A stretch of 64,000 bases of DNA from Owenia fusiformis. Taxonomy: Eukaryota; Annelida; Polychaeta; Sabellida; Oweniidae. The translations under genes were made by a program, and so were the position numbers. Within the stretch, counting starts at the first letter, position 1; each line of letters begins with the position of its first letter. Location of the stretch: positions 997,001 through 1,061,000 of the forward strand of contig CAIIXF020000011.1 in the NCBI GenBank assembly GCA_903813345.2, given 5' to 3'. Under the pieces are notes generated by a model. The model was not told the DNA's origin. It worked only from the letters and a program-made list of their open reading frames with translations, and made no database searches. Below, piece by piece: positions 24,392 through 35,200 of the stretch.

Positions 24392-24872
24392 CTGAAGCAA
24401 ATAAAGAAATACATGAAGCCAAAGTTTAGTTAAGTTAATTATTCCACTCATGAGATTATTTTAAAGACAATTTAATACAATGTGACGCAAAGGGTATATT
24501 GCAGATCAATGATCAAAAGTAAATATTTATAAAAAAAATAATTCAGTGAAGTGTAGGAACGCAGAGAGTGAATGTAAACTCTGCTAGTGTTTACATGTTA
24601 TCTAATAATGAGATGATATAACATGATTTCTAAGTGATGCACGTTTATTGAGGAAAGGATTGAGCAAAATAAATTGAAGTAACCACTACTTGAATCAGTC
24701 TAGATCAATTATATTTGACTTACATATCTTCACATACCAACGTTGTATTCCTTTTGCACACAAATCAGGGAAATCTGCAGGAGTACCAGTTGTGGCAGTT
24801 AGATACAAATTCTCCCCACTTGTCTGAAAGTTTGGTTTGCTGAATTACTATGTTCAAATGCTTGTCTAGATG

Positions 24873-25728
24873 TAGTCATATAAATCCGACCGTTGTATGC
24901 TGTTCTTCGATATTTCTTGTTCTTATTTGGATATTTATTTTTTATCATTTTCTTTGCATACACCGTCGTAGATATAATATGGAACAAATTGCGGTAAACG
25001 CTTTTCTGGCCTGTCTCGGTAACCATAGTTACCATACTAACCAAAGTCACACAAATTATCGAGTAATTATTTAGTTCCAACATTAAAGTGTTAAATCTTA
25101 CCTTAGACATGTAAAACGCTTGATAATTGACGAAATATGATCAATTGAATTATATTTTCATTATCGCCCGCCATGTTGCTGAATGCTGTTTCCGGTAGTC
25201 TAAATGTAAAACATGTATCGAAACGGAATCATAATTATTTATTACACAGAGATCGATTCCAAAGCCGTTCTCTTATACTTATTACTTTTCTCATTTTGAA
25301 ACAATAACTTTTCCAAATAACTTCCCTTCTTAACGACACTGCTTCCCTTTCAACTGAATCTTCGTGTAACAAGTACTTATGATTTCGTTTGATATAGTTT
25401 TACATCTAGACTCAGATTAACCCGGAAGTGACCTTGGCATGGCAAAATGAAAAAATTTTAAAATTCAAGCGGCATGCTTATATGTCTTCAATTACCAAGC
25501 GTTTTACGTGTCTAAGGTAAGATTAAATACTTTATAGTTGAAGCAAAGACATTTATTTATCATTTGTGTGAATTTGGTTGGGTAGACAGGCCAGGAAAGC
25601 ATTTCCCGCAATTTAGATGCGCGGAGTGTGTATGACCCTTGTATGCAAGAAAATAAGAAAAAATAAATATCCAAATCAGAAAAAATAACAACAAATAACA
25701 TCATACGAGGGTCAGATTTATATGACTA
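24873..25728. mobile_element. Mutator-like TIR element, 856 bp, in the CAP gene
   Basis: Both ends begin TAGTCATATAAATCYGACC on opposite strands, and the inverted repeats run for about 255 bp (24873-25135 and 25480-25728). GTCTAGATG flanks it exactly on both sides (24864-24872 and 25729-25737), a perfect 9-bp target duplication. Long TIRs with a 9-bp duplication fit Mutator-like elements. There is no transposase, so it is non-autonomous. The roughly 345-bp core carries, on the minus strand, CAACATGGCGGGCGATAATG, a strong start-codon context that could be captured host sequence. Confidence 0.88.
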
Positions 25729-25841
25729 GTCTAGATGCAATATCATCCGCCCAGGCCTGGGACGTTGAAGCAGCTAACGTGCTGTAGGCCATTGCTGGTG
25801 TGTCAATATGTAGAGACCTCACTTGATTGTGCCTGGCCAGA

Positions 25842-26455
25842 CAAGAGCTTGCAAATTGATCTGGATGTTTAGAAACATTCATATTCTTTGTAATTATAAG
25901 CTAAAATCGACAATTTTTTGTCAGTATTCATTAAGATAAATAAAAATAAATATCTAGAGTCTACTGTTTTTGCCTCTTTTCTTTATTATTAAGACTCCAG
26001 AGTCTTATTGCCTTTGCCTGATTTATTTCGAAATTATTGTTTTTCCACACCAAACTAGAATAGCTACTGAAACGGTCGATTAATAAGGTTTGTGTTCGTG
26101 TTATTTTATGTTAAAACGTTTTATGGTTGTGTTTAAAACGTTGTGTAAATAGAACGCCATATTCATAATAGCATGTAAAATGTCTAGTGTAGTGAAAATC
26201 GAACACTATTAGGAAAACCAGTTGTGAAACAAGAGATTCAATTGGATCAATAAACGTCGCTTAAAACTGAGGCTCAATAGTCTTTCTTATTTGGAAATAG
26301 AGAGTTATCATTGGTCTAAGCTAACTAGTTTCTAAAGTGTTCTCATTGGTCAAGTAGTATATGGATAGTTTTCATTGGTCAAACGGGTTTTGGCACACCT
26401 AACTTTCAAGTATGAGTTGAACAAAGTTGAGATCACCAGTTGACCAGAGGGCAGG
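25842..26455. other. Spacer with a repeat fragment and LTR-like sequence
   Basis: At 25935-26010 lies a fragment of the element found at 38076 (GTCTACTGTTTTTGCCT, then TTCTTTATTATTAAGACTCC). From about 26090 the sequence probably belongs to the outer part of the LTR-like repeat. It holds three copies of CATTGGTC (inverted CCAAT boxes) near 26308-26375 and AATAAA near 26250. Confidence 0.4.
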
Positions 26456-26844
26456 ACACGAGGTAGACTATGTGAATTTGGCTTGTTGTGAGATGTTTGG
26501 AGTTTGGATAATGGCAAGTTGAGTCTTGGATGTTTGATACTAGAGTGATATACGGAAGCACATTAGGTATAGTACAACGAGGTACACCTTTGTCTTTATC
26601 ACTAGTAGTAGTTTGAAGGCAAGTAGTTGATAATGTAAGATTAGTACGATAACCGTAGTTAGGGCGTTTTAATATTACTGTATGCATGTATCCTTGTTGT
26701 TAAATGTTGTAAATAGATATTTTATGCCTCCAAACGTGTTGATTTGACGTAATTTGAAATCCTTGTAAATGCCCTCTATCCGGTCTTTGTTTTGCTAGAC
26801 TACTTTCAGTTCCATCAATACCCCCTTATAAAGGTCTCATTACA
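26456..26844 (-). repeat. LTR-like repeat, left copy (uninterrupted)
   Basis: Nearly identical to 29982-30068 joined to 31061-31437. On the minus strand it begins TGTAATGAGACC directly after the Gypsy pol fragment, with TTTATAAGG soon after. TG at the end and a copy on each side of a pol fragment suggest a long terminal repeat. It probably extends left beyond 26456, where the right copy is truncated. It lacks both the mariner insertion and the 73-bp segment of the right copy. Confidence 0.65.
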
Positions 26845-27960
26845 TTCTTCCTCAACTGTTTTGGGACTATCGACTGCCATCTGATTTGATTATCTGTATC
26901 GGATTCCCACTTCCTGTATAGAATACCATCTTTCACTTTAAGGCGATCCCAATCAGATACTAAATGTTTGAGTGGTTTTCCTTGATCCGTGATGTCATTG
27001 AATGCAATTATTTTTCCTGATTCGACAGATTTGAATACACGTGATATTTCAGGGTCTCTCATCTGCAATGCTCGTATTTCTTCAGAAGTCCATGGTCCCA
27101 AAGCACTAGGTTTTTCATTCTCAGACTGTTCTCCATGGATAGCATTTACTTCTTTAACATCTTCGTTTGTCATTCCACATTGTGGGCATTGCATCCGAGA
27201 TAAACCATCTGCATTTGCATGAGAAGCTCCAGGGCGATGTTGGATTTCCATATCATATGCACTAAACATTTCAAGCCATCGAGCTATTTGGCCATCTGGT
27301 TCTTTAAAATTCAATAACCATTTCAAGGCTCGGTGGTCTGTTCGAATAATAAACTTTTGACCATAAAGATACGGCCTGAATCTTTTGACAAAAGTCACTA
27401 TCGCTAATAGTTCTTTCCTTGTCACGCAATAATTTCTTTCAGATTTATTCATCGTTTTGCTTCCAAAAGAAATTGGTCGTTCTACACCATCAACAATTTG
27501 TGATAAAATTCCGCCTACGCCGAAACTTGAGGCATCACAGTCGAGAACATAGGTTCCTTTTTCACTGGGGTAGGCTAGTATTGGTGCAGAGACAATAGCA
27601 TTTTTTAATGTTTGAAATGCTTTCTGGCATTCTAATGACCAGGTAAATGCTTTCTGTTTTTCACAAAGCTAAGGACGGGCTATGTTGGAAAAGCCTTTTA
27701 CAAATTTCCTATAATACCCAACGAAACCAACAAATGCTCGAACTTCTTTCTGACACTTTGGTTGTTTCCAGTTGACAATTTGTTCAACTTTCTCACTATC
27801 AGTTTCTACACCTTCGCGTGACACTTTATGGCCAAGCAAAATCACAGAGAACTGAAACAATGTACATTTCTTTGGTTTCATTTTCAAACCAGACTTTCTG
27901 ATTCTATCAAACACTTCTTTAATCTTGATTAAAGTGTCTTCAAAGCTTTTACCCCATGTT
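26826..27960 (-). pseudogene. Ty3/Gypsy retrotransposon pol fragment (RT end, RNase H)
   Basis: The minus-strand frame starts just after the reverse transcriptase active site (GKSFEDTLIKIKEVFDRIRK). It continues through the thumb/connection (GHKVSREGVETD, AFVGFVGYYRKFVKGFSNI) and an RNase H domain (YVLDCDASSFGVGGILSQ, RNYCVTRKELLAIVTFVK, IIRTDHRALKWLL). It ends at the start of the integrase zinc region (IVPKQLRKNV), where the LTR-like repeat cuts in. One in-frame stop (TAG) lies at 27670 between RP and LCEK. The YxDD box and integrase are missing, so the element is dead. Confidence 0.9.
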
Positions 27961-28629
27961 AATAAACAAAAGATTAATTAGGGTGAAGTAACTCTTGTCC
28001 TATATTCTCCTAGATAAATTACAATTTTCAATTTTCTTTGGGAAGAAAAAATGATGTTTTAACAGATTTTCTAGATTTAGTTATACCATTCTCAGTTATC
28101 GAAGAAATGGATTCTTGTCGAATTGCCACCGGTACAAAACAGTCAGATTGAAAGTTACTACTATCACTTGTAGTAGCCATTGTACCTGGCAAGGAATGTG
28201 ATGGTGTCTTGTCTGTGGTTTGGAGTCTCGGAGTCTCCGACACTAGTGTACATTTCTTTGGTTTCATTTTCAAACCAGACTTTCTGATTCTATCAAACAC
28301 TTTAATCTTGATTAAAGTGTCTTTAAAGCTTTTACCCCATGTTAATAAACAAAAGATTAATTAGGGTGAAGTAACTCTTGTCCTATATTCTCATAGATAA
28401 ATTACAATTTTCAATTTTCTTTGGGAAGAAAAAATGATGTTTTAACAGATTTTCTAGATTTAGTTATACCATTCTCAGTTATCGAAGAAATGGATTCTTG
28501 TCGAATTGCCACCGGTACAAAACAGTCAGATTGGAAGTTACTAGTATCACTTGTAGTAGCCATTGTACCTGGCAACGAATGTGATGGTGTCTTGTCTGTG
28601 GTTTGGAGTCTCGGAGTCTCCGACACTGG
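27861..28629. repeat. 386-bp tandem duplication joining Gypsy pol to an exon
   Basis: Unit 1 (27861-28246) and unit 2 (28247-28629) are almost identical, both starting TGTACATTTCTTTGGTTTC. Each holds the end of the RT fragment, an AT-rich spacer, and the 3' part of the exon described at 28411-28775. The duplication copied the junction between the retroelement and that exon, so it is younger than the insertion. Confidence 0.9.
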
Positions 28630-28775
28630 TGAGACCGACTGTTGTGGGGAATCATAACCACCGAAGTTGAATTCTAAGGGGGAAGGCGGGGTCCAATTTC
28701 TCCTCGTGGCTGTATTTTCCCTGGCCTTGGGAGTACGATGAGAATCTGAACGTGTAGGCTTTCCAAGTCCTGTAA
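28411..28775 (-). CDS. Possible terminal exon of an unrecognised Ser/Thr/Pro-rich protein
   Basis: On the minus strand a 3' splice site (GTGTATTTACAG) precedes GACTTGGAAAGCC. The frame is open to the TGA at 28411 and encodes a Ser/Thr/Pro-rich segment (KPTRSDSHRTPKARENTATR, FNFGGYDSPQQSVSPVS, ending FFLPKEN). It joins in phase with the exon at 28867-29039. I recognise no domain. The last roughly 70 codons are present again in the duplicated unit at 28028-28240. It could be the 3' end of a host gene disrupted by the Gypsy element, or part of a repeat. Confidence 0.4.
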
Positions 28776-28866
28776 ATACACACACAACAAAAATTACATA
28801 CTTATAAATACAGTATAATTGTAAAATATCCTCAGGTATAGTTCATATTAGCTATAAGAAATACTT

Positions 28867-29039
28867 ACTATTGTAAATTGGTGTTTTCCTAGGGGGAGGA
28901 CTCCTTAGCCGGTTCTTAGAAGGGATGTGGTTATGTTGGAAAGGGGTAGTGGATGTGCGTTCCAAGTCATCACTTCGTCTGTAAGGCTCTCGGGGGTTCC
29001 AACAATTTCTTCTTCCGCGTCCTCGACTGGGGAAATACT
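28867..29039 (-). CDS. Possible internal exon, Arg-rich
   Basis: It is bounded on the minus strand by acceptor GTTTTCTTTCAG and donor A|GTAAGTATTT. The frame reads YFPSRGRGRRNCWNPREPYR, then an S/P/R-rich stretch ending TPIYN plus one base, which the next exon completes. RG and RS content suggests a nuclear or RNA-binding disordered region; this is inference. Another GTAAGTACTT donor lies at about 29180, but the sequence before it has an in-frame stop, so I do not call it. Confidence 0.4.
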
Positions 29040-29245
29040 GAAAGAAAACATATGAAAGAAAATAAAAATAGTCATGGAAAGAATCATTTGAAAGTTTTAT
29101 TGAACACAAAAAAACTATACAATCAAAATATCTATGAGAGAAATAACAAAGCTATAAAATAGCCATAGTAAAGTACTTACAGTTCCTAGATGAGTAGTTT
29201 CAGCTCAGAAAGTCAAGGTACAGATTTGAGAAACCAACGTGCTAA

Positions 29246-29981
29246 CCCCCCTATCACACCAAACTCGTTCTTACCCGTTCTTGCCAGTCCTACGAAAACG
29301 TCGTAAAACGGGCTCAATCTGGCTGTGGTCGGGAAATATGTCTGAAATAATTAGCTTCTTCGTTCTTAAACAGTCTTCAATACGTCCCTCTCGTTCGCAG
29401 TTCGTTCAGGTCGCACCACGTCGGTGTGCAACGTAGTAGAACGCGTCCCTTAGTCTAGAAGGTCAACATGACCTGTTTACAGAACGTTATGGTCGCCATC
29501 GAATTTTGAATCGATTCAAAATTCTAAAATCGCATTCCCGTCTGAGAACGATCATAAATAGACCTTAGAAAGTTGCAGCTACGTTCATTCCGTTCGCACA
29601 CAGTTTTGAAGAACGCAGTGGCAACTTGTTTGGTGTGATAGCTATATTTTTGCTAAATCGTTCATAAGCAGTGTTAAATACGTTCTCAATCAGTTTAAAC
29701 CCGTTTGCAATTAGTTCTACCTCGTTCTCAACACGTCCTCAGACAATTCAACTCGTTGTTAAAACGTCCCTCGTAGGATTGAAGTACGACGGTTCCGTTC
29801 GTAGTACGTCCAGCTCGTCGTTAGTACGTTGTCACTCGTTCTAATTGTAGAACGTGACGACCACGAAAACATTTTGAGCATTGTCTTAGTTCTAGAGGAC
29901 CTACCCGTTCGAGTACGTTCGATGAAGTTTGTTAATAGATCCCAAACGGTTCTTAGCAGGTCCAGTCCGTTCGTACACAGT
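29246..29981. mobile_element. PIF/Harbinger-like element, right-truncated copy
   Basis: Homologous along its length to 19277-20078, starting CCCCCCTATCACACCAAACT after TAA (29243-29245). It stops at TTCGTACACAG, about 60 bp short of the right end, where the LTR-like repeat begins mid-sequence. A deletion probably joined the two. Confidence 0.7.
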
Positions 29982-31437
29982 ACACGAGGTAGAATATGTG
30001 AATTTGGCTTGTTGTGAGATGTTTGGAGTTTGGATAACGGCAAGTTGAGTCTTGGATGTTTGATACTACAGTGTGTCTCAAAAAAATGTTACACTTACAA
30101 AAAGTTCAATATCTTTCATGATTTTGATTTTCCCCCTAAAATATACTTAGATACCAAATGACCAGCCTTTCTCGAATAAATCCACACCATCAGATTCAAA
30201 ATCCGTCCATGATTAGCTGCACAGGACAGATTTTATACACGCATGTGAAATCTGATTTGCGCCAACTTCTCAGTGGTTGGACATGTGGTGATCAATTCTT
30301 TTTTGGTGTGAATGCTGTGGACAGTGATATCTTGATATGATCAATGATCCAGTTGTTTCTTTCCTGGATAGAAATACAATATTTCATTGTCAAAGGTTCA
30401 ATTTTGTTATGAATGATGGCAAAAGGATGGTGCAAAGGCCTGTGGGAGATCATTTGGTAGAACTCTTTGGAAATCAGAAAGTAGCATTGAATTACCCAAT
30501 TGATTGGCCCCCAGGGTCATCACACTTTACACCCTTGATTTTTTGAGGGGCCTCTGAAAGCGCTTTACAGCATCACAAACTGACCTAAATGAACTTCTAC
30601 AAACATAATTAATGGAATCAGTGTGATATTACAATGCATGTTCGCATAGGCAAGGGTACCTCAGATCCTCAGATTTGCTTTCACATTCAACATGTTGAGG
30701 GGACCACATGTTTATGTGGATAGACCCAATGACCATATGTAAGACAAATAGGAAAATTACAGAATGACTCAATTAAAGGTCAAGCTTCTGCTCAGAAGAA
30801 AGTTAAATGTTCAAGAAACAGTTCTTCCTTTGTCATTTGGTCCCTCCAATCACTTAGAAGTTGGCGCAAGTCAGATTTTACTATGTGACACTAAAAGGTG
30901 TCCTGTGGAGCCAATCAAGGACAGATTTTGAATCTAATGGTGTCAAATTATTCGAGAAAGATTTGTCTTTTGGTATCCAAAGTATATTTTTGGGGGAAAA
31001 GTCAAAATTATTAAAAGATATTGAACTTTTTGTAAGTGTAGCATTTTTTGAGACACTCTGTAGAGTGATATACGGAAGCACATTAGGTATAGTACAACGA
31101 GGTGCACCTTTGTCTTTATCACTAGAAGTAGTTTGAAGGCAAGTAGTTGATAATGTTAGATTAGTACGATAGCCGAAGTTAGGGCGTGGCTCAGCCCTCT
31201 GGGGCTCCGGGGTCGGATCCCGTTATAGCTCAAGAACTATTTTATCTAGTTTTATATTGTTTTAATATTACTGTATGCATGTATCCTTGTTGTTAAATGT
31301 TGTAAATATATATTTTATGCCTCCAAACGTGTTGATTTGACGTAATTTGAAATCCTTGTAAATGCCCTCTATCCTGTCTTTGTTTTGCTAGACTACTTTC
31401 AATTCCATCAATACCCCCTTATAAAGGTCTCATTACA
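29982..31437 (-). repeat. LTR-like repeat, right copy, split by a mariner
   Basis: The parts 29982-30068 and 31061-31437 match 26456-26844. The outer end, read on the minus strand, is TGTAATGAGACC. Besides the mariner it carries a 73-bp segment at 31187-31259 (GC-rich, GGCTCCGGGGTCGGATCCCG) that the left copy lacks. Confidence 0.7.
30069..31060 (+). mobile_element. Mariner-like DNA transposon relic, 992 bp
   Basis: The terminal inverted repeats, CAGTGTGTCTC and CAGAGTGTCTC at the tips, match for about 47 bp through ACACTTACAAAAAGTTC. TA lies on each side, and the left LTR-like copy near 26547 preserves the empty site. Plus-strand transposase remnants include ELFGNQKVALNYPIDWPPGS and FTPLIF, the segment before the last catalytic acidic residue in mariner/IS630 transposases. 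Stops and frameshifts make it inactive. Confidence 0.92.
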
Positions 31438-32273
31438 CTACCATAAACCTGCTGCTAATATAGTGACTTTATGGCTGTGCAAAGAATTATGGGAAATTGG
31501 GTCAAGTTTCTATCTAGGTCAACGGTCAAGAAGTAGGTCAAACCGTAATTTTTCCAAATTTCTCCGTAATTCTTTATTATGTTTCGATTTACGTTCAATT
31601 GTAATATTTTAAAACAACGCTATTCATTGACTCTGGAGCTGTGTCATTTTTGATTACTCTTATACAGATTATCATATATTGCGTCTGGAAAGTAGGTTTA
31701 AAAACGAAGTTCTCTAAATTCAACAAATGAGCTGTCACAATAATAGATAATAGAATTTTTTTTCAGGATTCCGGATCTGCAATCAGAATTGAAACCCAAA
31801 CTTCCGTTGATGGCGTTTTAAAGTGAAACTCAAAAGTCATTATTTTCACTCCGATTTTCAAGCTCTTAAGCAAGATCAAAATCTAGGTCATTTTGTAAGT
31901 TTTACCACTTTCTGCATCATACTTCAATATTTGTGTCCGAATTTCGAAGGATTCCTTAAAAGAGACTCTATTCCACAGGATAGCACAAACTTTATATGCA
32001 AAAAGGTCCAAAAACCCTGTTATCTGATTGGTCTTATCCATAAAATACAGGGCGAATCACAAAACGCAACAATCCATCACGAAGTTAAGTTTGGCCAATT
32101 TGCGAAAAGAATAATTTTTCGCCAAACCATGACCCAATGTCAATGAATGACATACCATCGGAAAGAGGAGATAAGTGGCTTGATGGTACATTGAATGCAA
32201 TTCATGCTGTAATCACTAGATTTGTGCTTTTCATAGATAACAGTTTGTTGCGTTTTTGATACAAACTGTAGAT
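31438..32273. repeat. Diverged copy of a roughly 480-bp dispersed repeat
   Basis: TCTATCTAGGTCAACGGTCA then AAGTAGGTC and, further on, GCGTCTGGAAAGTAGG, AGTTCTCTAAATTCAAC and GGATTCCGGATCTGCAATC match units at about 38240-38560 and 38860-39020. No coding capacity was recognised. Confidence 0.6.
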
Positions 32274-35200
32274 ATTCAATTCAATTCAATTTATTATTCA
32301 ATTCTAGTTTTCATACAATATAAATTTACAAGTGATATGAAAAGGACACCCCGGGGGGTGTATGGATTCCATGTTTTGAAAAAAATATAATGTGTTATTC
32401 ACAAAGCATGTAATGTTAGAACAGTTATTGTAGTGTACATAAATTACAAAGCATAGATCTACTTTTTTTATCTTGATGTAACATAGTGGAAGTATGGTTC
32501 AAAATAACTAATAACGACTTAACAAATTGGACTTAAACTTTCGTTGAACTGAGTTTCTCAAATCAGAAGATAAAGAGTTATAAATTGATGGGCCACTTGT
32601 CCCAATTGATTTCCTTCCATATTCTGTTCTAAATGGTTGAACAATCAAATCATTTTTTGATTTTGTGTCATGTGAGTGAATTGTTGATCTTAATGAGAAA
32701 AGATGGTTGAATTTTTTAAAAGGGAAATCAGGCGATTCAGAAAGTGTTTTTTGTACAAAGCTAGCTGTTTGATGGGAATGTATATCAAATACGTTTAAGA
32801 TTTTTAGCTTCTGAAATAGTGGACCTGAAGGGGCAAAGCTATCAGAATACGTAATGACTCTTAAGAATTTCTTTTGCAATATATATAATTTCTGAATGAG
32901 TGTTTTTATGGCATTTCCCCATAATATATTTCCATAGCTTAGGTAAGAATAAATCATTGAATAATAAATTGTAGTCATGGCATTCAAAGTCAGTCGATGT
33001 CTAGTCCTGTATACTATACCAATCAAATTAGAGATTTTTGTACATATAGCGTTAATTTGAGGAGACCAGTGTAACTTCGAATCAATGATAACACCAAGGA
33101 AGTTAATTTCTTTCACCTCTTCAATTGGCTGGTTGTCAATCTTAAGGATAATATTCTTGTTGTTCAGATCTCTTTTATTGCTAAATATCATAAACTTGGT
33201 TTTGTCAACATTAAGAGTTGGTTTATTTGCCTTCATCCAATTTGAGACATTTTGTAATTCTTCATTCATTTCAATGACTAGATTTTCAATATTTTTGTCA
33301 GTAAGCGCAATATTTGTGTCGTCAGCATATAAAACAAAGGATAGTTTATTTGAGACTAGATATATGTCGTTAATGAAGATTATAAATAAGAGGGGGCCTA
33401 TTACTGACCCTTGAGGTACTCCATATTCAACTGTATTTTCAATTGATCTATATTTCACATCAGTCTCTGTAAATTGGTCGAGTGAAACATTCTTCTTTGT
33501 AAATTCTGTGATGATTCTTCTATTTTCAAGATAACTTGTGAACCAAGAAAGAGCTACTCCACGAATGCCATAGAATTCAAGTTTTTGTAATAATATTTTA
33601 TGATCAACAGTGTCAAAGGCTTTGGTTAAATCAATATAAATACCAAGACTAGTTTTCCCTGAATCTAAAGACTTTCTAATATTTTCAATGAAATTTAAAA
33701 GGGCCATGTATGTTGAGTGTTTTTTCCTAAAGCCATATTGGTGTAAGTATAAAATTTCATATTTTTCAAGAAATACGGTAACCTTATCATGAACAATTTT
33801 TTCCAACATTTTAGAAAATACACTTAAGATAGAAATGGGTCTGTAGTTATTAAAAATTTCTTTTAAACCTTTTTTAAATATGGGAATGACTCTAGCAATT
33901 TTCAATGCATCAGGAAATGTTCCAGTAGAGATTGACAGGTTAAAGATCTGTGTAAGTGGGGCTGATAATGATTCTTTTAGTAATTTGACAACTGAGGACT
34001 TAATATCGTCTATTGAAGCAGCGGAAGGTTTCAAAGATTTAAGTTGATTCTTAACATCAGTTTCTGTTACAGGAGTTAAAAAGAGTGATTTATCATTTGA
34101 ATTAATTTTTCTTAAATTAACCATTGGATCAGTATTACTATGAATCTTATTTGCAGGTTTATTACCAATAGAGCTAAAGAAATTGTTAAAGTTTTCAGCT
34201 ATTTCAGCGCCATCTGTAGTTTGTCGATTATTAAGGTTAAATGTATTATTTATTTTTGATTGTCCAGACTTTTTTTTTAAGATGGTGTTAATTATGTTCC
34301 AGGATTTTTTTATGTTGTCTTTATTTGCTTCAAATTTATTTTTGTAATAAGCTTTTTCAGCATTTCGAATTACATGAGTTAATTTATTTTTATACCTTTT
34401 ATACATGGCTTTGTTTTCCAGTGTTGGATTCTTTTTGTATTTAATATAAAGCTTACTTTTGTCTCTAGCTGATATAATAATTCCAAGAGTAATCCAGGGT
34501 TTTTCATTATCATTGAAAGTGCTGACTATTTTTGATTTTACTGGTAGACACCTATTATAAGCTTCGGTAAACGTTTCAATAAAAGAATTATAAGCATTAT
34601 TTACACACTGAGATTGATAAATAGCATGCCAATTAATCTTTGAGATCTCTGATTGGAGTCTTGTACATGTTTCATCATTAATTAGTCTGTACTGGATCTT
34701 TAGTTTTTTAACTTTGGGCTTCTCATGATTATTAACAGCATAAATGGGAAAATGATCTGAAATATCATACAAAATGATACCAGATTGAGCAATATTATGA
34801 GCATTGGTAAAGATGTTATCAATTAAAGTAGCACAGTTTCTGGTTATTCTTGAGGGCCTATAAATCAACGGCATATAATTGTTTGTGTATAAATTACACA
34901 AGAAATCATTTGTTTGATCATGGTCATTTGCTTTAAAAAGATCGACATTAAAATCGCCAAGGATATATGAAATTTTGTTCTCAGAAGCCACTTTTTCTAG
35001 AAATATATTAAATAGATTATTAAAATCATTTAAGTTAGCATTGGGAGGCTTGTAAATAGCAGTTACAATAATATTTTTTCCTTCATCTTGTTTTATTTCA
35101 ATGGACACTGATTCACATTTATCAGAATTAAGTTTGAGATCCGATCTTTCCTCAAATTTGTACTGTTTAGCAATATGGAGGCAAACTCCCCCACCTCTAG

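Larger units (their letters stand above)
23718..25832 (-). pseudogene. CAP/SCP (GLIPR2/CRISP-like) gene, interrupted
   Basis: Three minus-strand exons encode consecutive parts of a CAP domain, a secreted cysteine-rich protein fold. Exon 1 (25832-25738, continuing at 24863-24738) starts after CTGGCCAG with HNQVRSLH, then AMAYSTLAASTSQAWADDIA and, beyond the insertion, FEHSNSANQ and GENLYL. Exon 2 (24391-24322) encodes DEISYYNYGYPQFTSQTSHF plus TQ. Exon 3 (23795-23718, after TTCCACTGCAG) encodes the signature VVWAASIEVGCGSS. Phases agree: exon 1 ends TG at donor GTATGT, exon 2 supplies the G of Trp, and exon 2 ends on a whole codon before GTAAGC. Three lesions break it. An 856-bp element splits exon 1. 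One G is missing in the run at 24814-24817, shifting frame before GENLY. Exon 3 runs into stops without a strong donor. The signal peptide exon was not found. The CAP identification is strong; calling the locus dead is an inference from these lesions. Confidence 0.85.

Noticed and set aside
24799-25110. 103-residue minus-strand frame
   Set aside because: It reads from the TIR of the Mutator-like element into the broken CAP exon out of frame; not a gene by itself.
24738-25110. An alternative gene starting ATG TCT AAG with a splice to ACAAGTGGGG
   Set aside because: Phases can be made to fit, but recognition of HSNSANQ, GENLY, the W-DEI junction and VVWAASIEVGCG as one CAP domain explains the same exons better.
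26433-26687. 84-residue minus-strand frame ending in the LTR-like repeat
   Set aside because: Lies wholly in the repeat, and its frame is broken in the second copy.
33085-33414. 109-residue plus-strand frame
   Set aside because: Antisense shadow of the LINE reverse transcriptase.
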